From an uncultured Bacteroidia bacterium (GTDB taxonomy: Bacteria; Bacteroidota; Bacteroidia; Bacteroidales; F082), in NCBI GenBank assembly GCA_902791165.1, contig CADAVB010000020.1:3473-65122 (forward strand): a DNA stretch of 61,650 nucleotides, read 5' to 3'. A model generated the notes under the pieces. That model ran no database searches. It worked only from the letters and a program-made list of their open reading frames with translations, and was not told where the DNA came from. The translations under genes were made by a program, and so were the position numbers. Each line of letters starts with the position of its first letter. Within the stretch, counting starts at the first letter, position 1. Shown one piece after another: positions 27,387-34,759 of this stretch.

Positions 27387-30300
27387 TTACTCGACAGGGC
27401 AAACGAGACGCACAGACCGACCGTAGTAGCGGTAGCTGTAGAAGTAGGCGACATGCACGGCCGAACCATAGAAGTTCACGGGGTACGCGTTGTAGCTATT
27501 GCCGTACGAAGCCGACCAGTAGTTGCCCCAATCGCCCACATCGACGACCGAAGTCCCATTGCGGTAGCCAGCGGCGGGCAGGAAGACCGCACCGTGAGAC
27601 TGTAGCGAGTTCGTCCATGTAGAGGAACTGATCACGTTGTTGCTGAAGCTCGCACCCTCATTATTGGTGCTATACAGCGTGTAGAAGCTACTGCTCCAAT
27701 CGTCGGGCAACAAGATAACGCCATTCACGCCTGCCACCTGCGCCTTGGCGTAACGTATGCCACTGCTGGTGCTACGGCTGTTGAATACATAACGCCATTC
27801 GCTCAGCGTCAACGTTCGCCACTGGCCTGCCGTGTTGCCGCCGTTGCTGATGGCATTGTGCACACCCCAATCGGAATGGGCGTAGCTGCCAGTGAGATCG
27901 TACTGCCCTGGAGGACCATAACTGCCATCGCTGTTGTTGGAATCCCAAGGACGGTAATACGTGTTGCCTGGGTTCCAGCCGCTTGTACCCCATCCGAAGA
28001 GGTCAATCCAGCCACTGTAAGATGATGAAATGTTGTTGTTGGCATTGCCAATATAGTCATATTGGTTGGTGGCAAAACGCCATTGGGCAGTGGAAGCCTT
28101 GTATTGCAGGTTGCCTTGCGAGAAATACACGCGCTGGCCTGCACTCACGGAGAACTTGCCGTTGATGGCGCCTGTGGGTACTTGAGGTTGTGCTGCAAAA
28201 TGCGCCACCAAACTACGATTGCTGGTCACCGTGAACGTATAATTGGCATTGGTCGAAACCTGGCTGCCATTCACAGTCCAATTAGTAAAGGTGTAGCCAT
28301 TGTTAGCCGCGGCATGCACCGTGCAGGATTGTCCGTAGGTATATGTGCCTCCACCACTCACTGTTCCGCCTGCACTCGGGCTGGCCGAGACGCTAACCGT
28401 ATAACTATTGGCTTGGAAATGGGCCACGTATGAACCTGAGGCAGCCACGGCAAAGGTGTATGACGCATTGGTTGAAACCTGCGTGCCGTTCTTTGTCCAT
28501 TTCACGAAAGAATAGCCTGTGGCTGGTGTGGCTCTCAAGGTGCAGCTTTGGCCATAGTTGTAGCTGCCGGCACCACTTACCGTACCTCCGCTACTCGGGC
28601 TTGCCGAAGCACTGATGGCATAGCTTTCCGTTTGAAAAACCGCGACAAGATTGCGGTTGGCGTTTACCGTAAAAGTATAATTGGCATTGGTAGATACTTG
28701 GCTACCGTTTTCCGTCCACTTTTGGAAGTTGTAACCCGTTGCCGCCGTAGCACGAACCGTACACGATTGTCCTTGCTCGTAGGTGCCTCCACCGGCAACG
28801 CTGCCTCCATTGCTTGGACTTGCAGAAACGGCGACGGTATATGTCGGGGTCAGTGAGGTCTTGAAGTTCACTTCCACGCCGTAGGCTGTTCCTTGTCTAT
28901 TGATGGCGTAAGCACGGACATAATAAGTGGTATTGGGTGTTAGGTTTGCCATGTTCACCGTAAACTCGCCAGTGCCCGTTCCGCTGTTGGCATGGCTTCC
29001 GCTGATGGTCGGGTTGTGGCTCGTTCCCCAACAGATGCCACGTTCCGTCACCGTTGTGCCGCCGTTGCTGACGACGTTGCCGCCACCCGTGGCCGTTGTG
29101 TTGCCGATGTTAGTCACGCTTGCCGTGGTCACGCCAGGCACTGAAATGGACAAGGTTGTAAACTGTACCTCATCGCCGTAAGCGGTGCCCGTTCCATTTG
29201 TGGCGTATGCACGCACATAATACGTCGTGTTGGACGAAAGGTTCGTCAAGGCAGCCGAAAAATCGTTGGCATCACCATCAGCAACAACATGAGTTCCTGT
29301 GATGCTTGGGGTGTGGCTTGTGCTCCAGCAAAATCCTCGTTCCGTGACGGCGTTGCCTCCATCGCTCACGATGCTTCCACTGCCCGTCGCGCTCGAAGTG
29401 GTGATGTTGGTGACTGCCCCTGTCGACACCGTAGGCGGATTGGCCGAGGTGTTGAAACTCACTTCCTCGCCGTATGCTGTGCCACGGCTGTTGGTGGCAT
29501 AAGCACGGACATAATAAGTGGTGTGAGCATTTAGGCCAGTGATATTGCAAGTGAAACTACCAGTTCCCGTGCCGCTGTTGGCATGGCTTCCACTGACTGT
29601 CGGATTATGGTTTGTACTCCAACAGATACCGCGTTCGGTCACCGTGGTGCCGCCGTCGCTTGTCACCTCACCGCCGCCTTTGGCAGCAGTTTGTGTGATA
29701 TTGGTCACTTCTGCCGTGGTCACTGCGGAAAGGTCGTAGTCCAAAGTAGTGAATGACTTTTCCTCGCCGTATGCCACGCCTTTAACGTTTTTGGCGTAGG
29801 CGCGAACATAATAGGTCGCGTTGGCAGCAAGGTTGTTCATGTTGCACGTAAACACACCCAAGCCGCTGCCCGATGTGGCATGGCTTCCCGTAACTACAGG
29901 GCTATGGTTTGTGGCCCAGCAAACGCCGCGTTCGGTCACTTCGGCACCGCCGTCTTCAGTGACGTTGCCACCACAAGAGGCTGTTGTTGTCCCCATATTC
30001 TCCACCTCGGATGTGGACACCATCGGCAGGTTGTAGTCACGAGTGGTGAAGGTCACCTTGCCGCTGGTGCCAATACCGCCGTCGTTCTTGGCGAATGCGG
30101 AACAATTATAGGTTGTGTTAGGCTCAAGGCCAGTCAATCGAGTGGGAAATTCGCCCACACCACTACCGCAATACATCGTGTCTTGCCTGCTCTCACCCTG
30201 CTTTCCATAAATGAAACCTCGTTCTGTTACAGACGAGCTGCCTTCGTTGGTCACCTCTCCTGTCACATTTGCGGAGGTTTGCGTGACTGATATGTTGTTG

Positions 30301-30401
30301 CTTATCGTCACCGTTGGCGGAGTGCTCTTCTTGCAGGCGAAGAAGCACAAAGCAAATGCTGCCAAGGCAAAAGCATTCAATATTGCCGTTTTAGTTCTCA
30401 T
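27387..30401 (-). CDS. Modular surface lipoprotein: FN3-like repeats, B-repeats and lectin-fold C-terminus
   Basis: A 1004-residue lipoprotein (signal ending FFAC, Cys23). Residues ~28-518 hold five ~98-residue FN3-like repeats (consensus VTERGICWST, NTTYYVRAYATN, GTAYGEEVSF). Residues ~519-748 hold three ~73-residue repeats (VSASPSAGGTVSGGGTY, GYNFQKWTENG) of the InlB B-repeat/Bacterial_2 kind. The C-terminal ~250 residues (FSVSAGQRVYFSQGNLQY, WRTLTLSEWRYVFNSR, VILLPDDW, YWSASYGNSYNAY, YYGRSVRLVCPVE) match the FISUMP/formylglycine-enzyme-like C-type lectin fold. It probably lies on the cell surface and binds a ligand. It starts 19 nt after the vWA lipoprotein on the same strand. Confidence 0.85.
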   Translation of the reverse strand: MRTKTAILNAFALAAFALCFFACKKSTPPTVTISNNISVTQTSANVTGEVTNEGSSSVTERGFIYGKQGESRQDTMYCGSGVGEFPTRLTGLEPNTTYNCSAFAKNDGGIGTSGKVTFTTRDYNLPMVSTSEVENMGTTTASCGGNVTEDGGAEVTERGVCWATNHSPVVTGSHATSGSGLGVFTCNMNNLAANATYYVRAYAKNVKGVAYGEEKSFTTLDYDLSAVTTAEVTNITQTAAKGGGEVTSDGGTTVTERGICWSTNHNPTVSGSHANSGTGTGSFTCNITGLNAHTTYYVRAYATNSRGTAYGEEVSFNTSANPPTVSTGAVTNITTSSATGSGSIVSDGGNAVTERGFCWSTSHTPSITGTHVVADGDANDFSAALTNLSSNTTYYVRAYATNGTGTAYGDEVQFTTLSISVPGVTTASVTNIGNTTATGGGNVVSNGGTTVTERGICWGTSHNPTISGSHANSGTGTGEFTVNMANLTPNTTYYVRAYAINRQGTAYGVEVNFKTSLTPTYTVAVSASPSNGGSVAGGGTYEQGQSCTVRATAATGYNFQKWTENGSQVSTNANYTFTVNANRNLVAVFQTESYAISASASPSSGGTVSGAGSYNYGQSCTLRATPATGYSFVKWTKNGTQVSTNASYTFAVAASGSYVAHFQANSYTVSVSASPSAGGTVSGGGTYTYGQSCTVHAAANNGYTFTNWTVNGSQVSTNANYTFTVTSNRSLVAHFAAQPQVPTGAINGKFSVSAGQRVYFSQGNLQYKASTAQWRFATNQYDYIGNANNNISSSYSGWIDLFGWGTSGWNPGNTYYRPWDSNNSDGSYGPPGQYDLTGSYAHSDWGVHNAISNGGNTAGQWRTLTLSEWRYVFNSRSTSSGIRYAKAQVAGVNGVILLPDDWSSSFYTLYSTNNEGASFSNNVISSSTWTNSLQSHGAVFLPAAGYRNGTSVVDVGDWGNYWSASYGNSYNAYPVNFYGSAVHVAYFYSYRYYGRSVRLVCPVE

Positions 30402-30419
30402 TTCAATTGAAGTATTGGA

Positions 30420-31601
30420 TTATTTGCTGCTTGATGATACAAGGGTGTTCACAAAGTTTTTGGCGTGGGTTTTCATGTCGATGAAATCGTCGCCCATCGA
30501 GTCCGTGCAGTCAAGCACCAGCATTATCAAGGCACTGTTTTTGTCAACTTCGGAACTGGTGGATTGGCCTGGTATGAATTCCGACTCCGGTGTCCAGTCG
30601 CCATCAGAGGGCTTGTGCCAAAGCCTGACCCTACTCAAGTCGGAAGACGAAACCGCTTCGTCGTTTGAATATCTCAAATTGGCAAACTTGAAAACGAAGA
30701 AGCCATCGGCATCCTTTTCAAAAGACTCGTTGCTTGGAACGTTGTTCTTGAATCCATGATAGGTTATGTTTTTCAGCACCCTGCTGTTCGATGTTTTCTC
30801 GTAAGTGGCAGTTATGTAAAGGTTGGAGCTGGCAGGGCTTGTCGCACTTCCGCCCAAATCGAAAGTGAAACTGATTTGTTCGTTAGGATAATACGCAGGA
30901 GGCACAGCCAGCGAGATGTTGGAAAAATTATAGGTGTGGCTGAGTTCCTGGGCTATTATCTGGAACTGCTGGTTGACTTGAGCCATGTTTTCGGCCATGT
31001 ATGACTTGTTGGGGCTGGCGAGTTTCTGCAAAACGGTTCGGAATCTGGGTATGTTGTTTTCTGTGATATCAGATCCCCTAAGACCAACGGAGTAGGCTGT
31101 TATCGTTTTTTCATGGATTTTCTCAGTTGTTATCCTGTCGTTCAGATAATCCCTGTAGTCATCGGGGTTTTCATAGTTGTTCGGATTCATTACTCCCGCT
31201 TGTGTCGAGTAGTTGTCCAAGCCATCGGTGAAGGTCACCAAAGACACCGTTTGGAGTTTTGGAGGTTCTTGGCAGGTTTTTAGTTTTTCAAGCCCCATGT
31301 AATCAGCATAATAGAGTCCCGTAAGCCTACCTTTTTGTAAGTTTTCAATGTAACTGAGAAACTGATTCTTGGTAGATGCATTCAACAAACTAATCTCTTT
31401 AATTGGTTCAATGATTCCGTTGCTGAAGCCGATGATACCCAAATAGATACCCTCGGTCGTCGGAGATGAACCTCCACCGTTCCCATTGTTGTTGCCCCCA
31501 TTGTTGGGATTGTTAGGGTCGTCAGGTTTCGTGCATCCAGCGGTCATCATTACCACTGCTATCAGCATCATAGTTGCTGTTGCCTTCATAAATGCTCTCA
31601 T
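30420..31601 (-). CDS. Lipoprotein with an apparently circularly permuted vWA domain
   Basis: A 393-residue lipoprotein (lipobox TAGC, Cys23) with an Asn/Gly-rich linker (residues 28-47). Residues 51-130 (GIYLGIIGFSNG, T94 in RLTGLYYAD, D126 in LVTFTDGLDNYS) look like the part of a von Willebrand A domain that normally follows helix 1. The first strand and MIDAS loop appear only at the C-terminus: LIMLVLDCTDSMGDDF with D364, T366 and S368. All MIDAS residues are thus present but in permuted order. Residues ~225-350 form an inserted beta-rich domain. It lies between the FN3 lipoprotein and the DUF4760-like gene on one strand. Confidence 0.8.
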   Translation of the reverse strand: MRAFMKATATMMLIAVVMMTAGCTKPDDPNNPNNGGNNNGNGGGSSPTTEGIYLGIIGFSNGIIEPIKEISLLNASTKNQFLSYIENLQKGRLTGLYYADYMGLEKLKTCQEPPKLQTVSLVTFTDGLDNYSTQAGVMNPNNYENPDDYRDYLNDRITTEKIHEKTITAYSVGLRGSDITENNIPRFRTVLQKLASPNKSYMAENMAQVNQQFQIIAQELSHTYNFSNISLAVPPAYYPNEQISFTFDLGGSATSPASSNLYITATYEKTSNSRVLKNITYHGFKNNVPSNESFEKDADGFFVFKFANLRYSNDEAVSSSDLSRVRLWHKPSDGDWTPESEFIPGQSTSSEVDKNSALIMLVLDCTDSMGDDFIDMKTHAKNFVNTLVSSSSK

Positions 31602-31636
31602 TTTCTTGAGAATTTAGTTGTTATTTAATTTGTTGA

Positions 31637-32218
31637 TTAATTATGATTTATATTTTTTATAAGGTTGTATAGTCTAGTGTAGTGTTCGTACAGTTCTTCT
31701 TTTTTCCGGTCTTTTCTTGTTTTAATAATAAGTTGCCCTAATCTCTTATAGGTATCACAAATTGTGGAATCATAATACTTAAGGATAAAGGGGCGAACAG
31801 TTTTATCTTCGGAAAGTATGCCTAAATACTCCATTCTATCACAGAAGTATTCTATCTTTTTATATGATTTACGCAATCTTTCTTTCGATTCTGTTTTTTC
31901 TTCTTCTGAAAGATTGATGTCGTCTTTTATCAAGCCTTTAACAACTATGTTTTCAAAATCAACAAGACTGATTTTTTCATCTTTGTTTTTCCCTAATAAA
32001 TATCTTACCGTTTCGATGTCTTTGTAATACTTATTCGATAGAATATACTCCTTACTTTGAGAGTTTTTTATACCATCCATTACCACACGTATTGACTCTG
32101 AAAATACGTTTAGGCGTTTTTTGTCTCTTTCGTTTTTCAACGAAAAAAACGCTAATACTGCTGTGGTACCAGTAGCCAAAGCGGTTACAGCGGTCAATAT
32201 GTAACTAATAATACTCAT
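31637..32218 (-). CDS. DUF4760-like single-span membrane protein
   Basis: A 193-residue protein with one N-terminal membrane helix (MSIISYILTAVTALATGTTAVLAFFSL) and a charged helical cytosolic part containing the FSESIRVVMDGIKNSQSKEYI..YYKDIETVRYLL pattern seen in DUF4760-type proteins. The ATG at 32218 is chosen because only 1 nt separates it from the stop of the peptide precursor upstream; a longer frame to 32404 is the shadow of that precursor's TGTGAT repeats. Tight coupling to a RiPP-like precursor suggests a role in export, sensing or immunity, but this is inference. Confidence 0.65.
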   Translation of the reverse strand: MSIISYILTAVTALATGTTAVLAFFSLKNERDKKRLNVFSESIRVVMDGIKNSQSKEYILSNKYYKDIETVRYLLGKNKDEKISLVDFENIVVKGLIKDDINLSEEEKTESKERLRKSYKKIEYFCDRMEYLGILSEDKTVRPFILKYYDSTICDTYKRLGQLIIKTRKDRKKEELYEHYTRLYNLIKNINHN

Positions 32219-32219
32219 T

Positions 32220-32414
32220 CTACCAACCTCGATCACAGGAATCACACATGTCACAAGAATAATTTTCACTATCACAATCGCAGTCGCAACTAGTATCACA
32301 ACTATCACAATCACTATCACACGAATCGCAAAAACAGTTTTCTTTGCTACCTTCTTGAAGATATAGATTGGAGAAATCGAAAACCAGCATTTTGCTGAAG
32401 TCAAGTTCTTTCAT
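32220..32414 (-). CDS. Cys/Asp-rich RiPP-like precursor peptide B
   Basis: A 64-residue peptide. Residues 9-17 read MLVFDFSNL, then Q20 and, exactly ten residues after L17, the N-C-F boundary (C27). The core (27-64) has 11 Cys, ten of them followed directly by Asp (CDSCDSDCDSC, CDCDCD, CDMCDSC), ending in RGW. Precursor A shares the leader motif and the same spacing. It is encoded 16 nt after precursor A and downstream of a radical SAM-SPASM gene. A Cys-to-Asp thioether-bearing ranthipeptide-like product is a reasonable guess. Confidence 0.75.
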   Translation of the reverse strand: MKELDFSKMLVFDFSNLYLQEGSKENCFCDSCDSDCDSCDTSCDCDCDSENYSCDMCDSCDRGW

Positions 32415-32430
32415 TTACAAAGAATTAAGG

Positions 32431-32619
32431 TTAATTGTCTTGCCAAATTTCATGGTCAGGATCATAGTTTTCCCATGGGTCACCATCGCAGTCGCAATCA
32501 CAAACGCAAGGTTCTGCTTCACATGTAAAGCAATTGTCATTGGCTGTGTTTTGGGTGGTTAGATTGTTATAATCAAAAACAATCATTTCTTCGGGTTTTG
32601 TTTTCTTGTTCATATTCAT
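32431..32619 (-). CDS. Cys/Asp-rich RiPP-like precursor peptide A
   Basis: A 62-residue peptide. Residues 12-20 read MIVFDYNNL, with Q23 and the N-C-F boundary at C30, ten residues after L20, just as in precursor B. The core has six Cys (30, 33, 38, 40, 42, 44) including CDCDCD, followed by an aromatic, acidic tail (DPWENYDPDHEIWQDN). Its ATG overlaps the radical SAM stop (ATGA), so synthesis is probably coupled to the enzyme. A second ATG two codons in is possible. No double-Gly leader cleavage site is seen. Confidence 0.75.
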   Translation of the reverse strand: MNMNKKTKPEEMIVFDYNNLTTQNTANDNCFTCEAEPCVCDCDCDGDPWENYDPDHEIWQDN

Positions 32620-33953
32620 CTGTTTAAGGGTTGTTCAATTATTTTGAGAACTTTCTTTCTTATCAAAAAAGTGATAATGTCTTGGATTTGTGGATTGTCG
32701 GGCGAAAGATGGTTTGCTTGGCATAACGCTCCAAAAGAGAAACTGTCTTGCTCCTTCAAACCCATAATGAACTCATAATAAGCCTGATTCACCATAAAAA
32801 ACACATCGTCAGCGGCATTGTAAATCACCCATGCTTCTTCGTCTTCTTTCCTTGCTTGGAGGTCGGGCGTGAATTGCAGCCGTGTTTCGGGATTCAGTTC
32901 AATAGTTAGATGGTCGTTGTTCGGTGGCAAAACGGCCAGTTTCCCCGTACACCACATATCGTTTTTGTTCCAGTCACCATTGAAGGCTTTGGCACTAGTG
33001 CGGCAGCCGCCGTTGCAGCGGTTGAGCCAAACGCAGTCGAGACATGGCTCTGGTACATATTGGGCCGATCGCCAGTCGCTCATCTTTTGCCAGATGCCAC
33101 GCAGGTCTTCTTCCAAAAGGTTGCCATACGAATAAGGATTGTGGGCGCAAGGGCGTACATTACCGTTGCACGACACGGCAATCACCGTCCGCCCCGCCTG
33201 ACATTTGCGGTTCAAGAAGGCGTGCTTCTCCATCAAGACCGTTTCGGGAAACACGCATTTAGGCAGGGCTTCAAGCACATCCACTTTCAGTCCCAACGCT
33301 TTTTCAATCCAAAGCAGGTCGGCAATCACTTGGCGAACCTCCTCAACCGTCAAAAGCAAATCGAGCTTTGGGTATTCCACATTCAAGCCCATAGGCGTGG
33401 CGGCAAACGACTTGCAGCCCAAAACCTTCATCTTTTCGGCGGTCGGCCTGATTTCGTGCAGGTTTTCTTTGGTCACCACCATATTGACGGTGCATCTCAC
33501 TCCAGCTGCAACTAACTTTTTGAGATTAGCCTCAAACCTGGCATAGTTGTCAACGCCTACAAGCTTGGTGAATGATGCAGGAAAACCCGAAGGGCAGGAG
33601 GTCAGCACCCCGACTTTCTTTTCCTTCAGAAAGGCGATGAAATCGTCGTCGAAAAGCGTGAGGTTGGAATTGAGGCTCACGCGGATTTGATGCTCTTTCA
33701 ACAGACTGATAACCTGCTTGGTGAGTTCCTTTTTGATGAGCGGCTCGCCACCTGTGACAATTACACCAAAAACATGGTTGTCAATCAGTTTTTGGGCGCA
33801 CTTCAAAACGATTTCATCATCCACATGGCGCGTCGGTCGGTTTTGGATTTCCGAATCAAGGTTGTAGCAATGAATGCAACGGTGATTGCAGCAATCCGTC
33901 ACCTCAAGTTGCGCGGTGAGTGGCAATGACAAGTATCGTTTTTCGATTTGCAT
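32616..33953 (-). CDS. Radical SAM/SPASM peptide maturase
   Basis: A 445-residue enzyme. The radical SAM cluster motif is C22-x3-C26-x2-C29 (TDCCNHRCIHCYNL) and GGEP is at 68-71. A SPASM domain carries C251, C262, C269, the CX2CX5CX3C set C304/C307/C313/C317, and C335, enough for two auxiliary Fe-S clusters. Residues ~345-440 (AWVIYNAADDVFFMVNQAYYEFIMGL..ITFLIRKKVL) look like a PqqD-type RiPP recognition element. The two Cys-rich precursors follow at once. It most likely installs thioether or related cross-links on them. Confidence 0.88.
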   Translation of the reverse strand: MQIEKRYLSLPLTAQLEVTDCCNHRCIHCYNLDSEIQNRPTRHVDDEIVLKCAQKLIDNHVFGVIVTGGEPLIKKELTKQVISLLKEHQIRVSLNSNLTLFDDDFIAFLKEKKVGVLTSCPSGFPASFTKLVGVDNYARFEANLKKLVAAGVRCTVNMVVTKENLHEIRPTAEKMKVLGCKSFAATPMGLNVEYPKLDLLLTVEEVRQVIADLLWIEKALGLKVDVLEALPKCVFPETVLMEKHAFLNRKCQAGRTVIAVSCNGNVRPCAHNPYSYGNLLEEDLRGIWQKMSDWRSAQYVPEPCLDCVWLNRCNGGCRTSAKAFNGDWNKNDMWCTGKLAVLPPNNDHLTIELNPETRLQFTPDLQARKEDEEAWVIYNAADDVFFMVNQAYYEFIMGLKEQDSFSFGALCQANHLSPDNPQIQDIITFLIRKKVLKIIEQPLNR

Positions 33954-34052
33954 GGCGACAATTATTCATGGCGGCAAAATTAACCAAAACCCGTGCCCAA
34001 TTTGGGCGAAAACCGTGGATATAAATCACGCTTTCGTGGAAACTTTCGACGG

Positions 34053-34367
34053 TTATTTGGCAATTGCTGTATTCAACAGTTTGGCCAATTGAAGGACTAT
34101 TTCGGGACTTAAGTTGTCCAAATGAATGGCGAATGATGGTGCTTGGGGTATCAAGCCATAATGCGATTCAACATCTGACAGGAAATTATGCTTTAGCGCC
34201 AAGGAGATTTTGGCCAGCAGCACAGAGTCGATGCTGGGACGCTCGAAGAGGCTGTAAACCGTGGTGCGCTCCAAGTGGATTTGCCTCGCAAACTCCGACA
34301 CACTCATCCCGCTCTCGTCGAAGACGGCTTTGATAAGGTGTCCGATATGCATGTCTCGCGTGGCCAT
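34053..34367 (-). CDS. XRE-family helix-turn-helix regulator
   Basis: A 104-residue protein whose residues ~6-65 (HIGHLIKAVFDESGMSVSEFARQIHLERTTVYSLFERPSIDSVLLAKISLALKHNF) form a lambda-repressor-like HTH: Ser-Val-Ser-Glu-Phe-Ala-Arg for the turn and TTVYSLF for recognition. The rest may be a dimerisation tail. ATG 34367 starts the HTH cleanly. It lies upstream of, and on the same strand as, the radical SAM peptide operon, with about 100 nt between, and divergent from abiEi; it may regulate either. Confidence 0.75.
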   Translation of the reverse strand: MATRDMHIGHLIKAVFDESGMSVSEFARQIHLERTTVYSLFERPSIDSVLLAKISLALKHNFLSDVESHYGLIPQAPSFAIHLDNLSPEIVLQLAKLLNTAIAK

Positions 34368-34619
34368 GGTGCTGGTTTTCAAGCATAGAAAAAGCGTGGA
34401 ATTTATTTCTTGCTTGACACTCAGGGCTACCACACCCCACCTACCTAACAAGTATTCCACGCCATGCCACGCATGACGTATAATAACTCGTCCTTGGTAG
34501 GTTTGCCCTTCGAAAAGGGCTGGTGGTAGATTTGAGTGCCAAGAACTAGCTACAAACGCTGTTTGTTCTATGTCGTTATGCTGTTTTGTCTGTTTACATT
34601 ATATGGGTTTTGTTGGGTG

Positions 34620-34648
34620 CAAAGGTAGGAAGAAAATGGAACTTGCAA
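34620..34648 (-). promoter_or_regulatory. Promoter-like element for the XRE regulator
   Basis: On the minus strand TTG (34648-34646), an 18-nt spacer and TACCTTTG (34627-34620). The spacer is one short of the usual range. It would give a long leader of about 250 nt containing the hairpin and palindrome described for this region. Confidence 0.4.
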
Positions 34649-34679
34649 GGAGAAGGAGAGATTTTTTTCATTAAAATAC

Positions 34680-34709
34680 TTGCGGAATGGGAAATTGTTT
34701 GTATTTTTG
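34680..34709 (+). promoter_or_regulatory. Promoter for abiEi-abiEii
   Basis: TTG (34680-34682), a 19-nt spacer and TATTTTTG (34702-34709), about 50 nt before the abiEi ATG. This matches the Bacteroidota consensus well. Confidence 0.6.
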
Positions 34710-34759
34710 TGGTCGAAAAGTCGTAAAGGTAAACGAATTTAGCATACTTTGACAACAAA

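Larger units (their letters stand above)
34461..34759. promoter_or_regulatory. Intergenic regulatory region between XRE regulator and abiEi
   Basis: About 300 nt without a convincing gene. It contains a compact hairpin GCCCTT-CGAA-AAGGGC (34504-34519) nested in a weaker CTTGG..CCAAG stem, a palindrome ACAAAC-GCT-GTTTGT (34552-34566) that could be an operator for the XRE regulator, and divergent promoter-like elements. The minus strand is open in more than one frame here, but no start codon supports a gene. Confidence 0.5.

Noticed and set aside
27387-30401. Complete diversity-generating retroelement
   Set aside because: No reverse transcriptase, accessory gene or template repeat is present in the window; only a variable-region-like tail is seen.
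32220-32404. Long N-terminal Val/Ile-rich extension of the DUF4760-like protein
   Set aside because: It is the out-of-frame reading of the TGTGAT-rich precursor B gene; the real ATG is at 32218.
34400-34600. Additional small gene on the minus strand in the XRE-abiE spacer
   Set aside because: Two minus-strand frames are open and one looks protein-like, but there is no ATG, promoter spacing or known family to support it.
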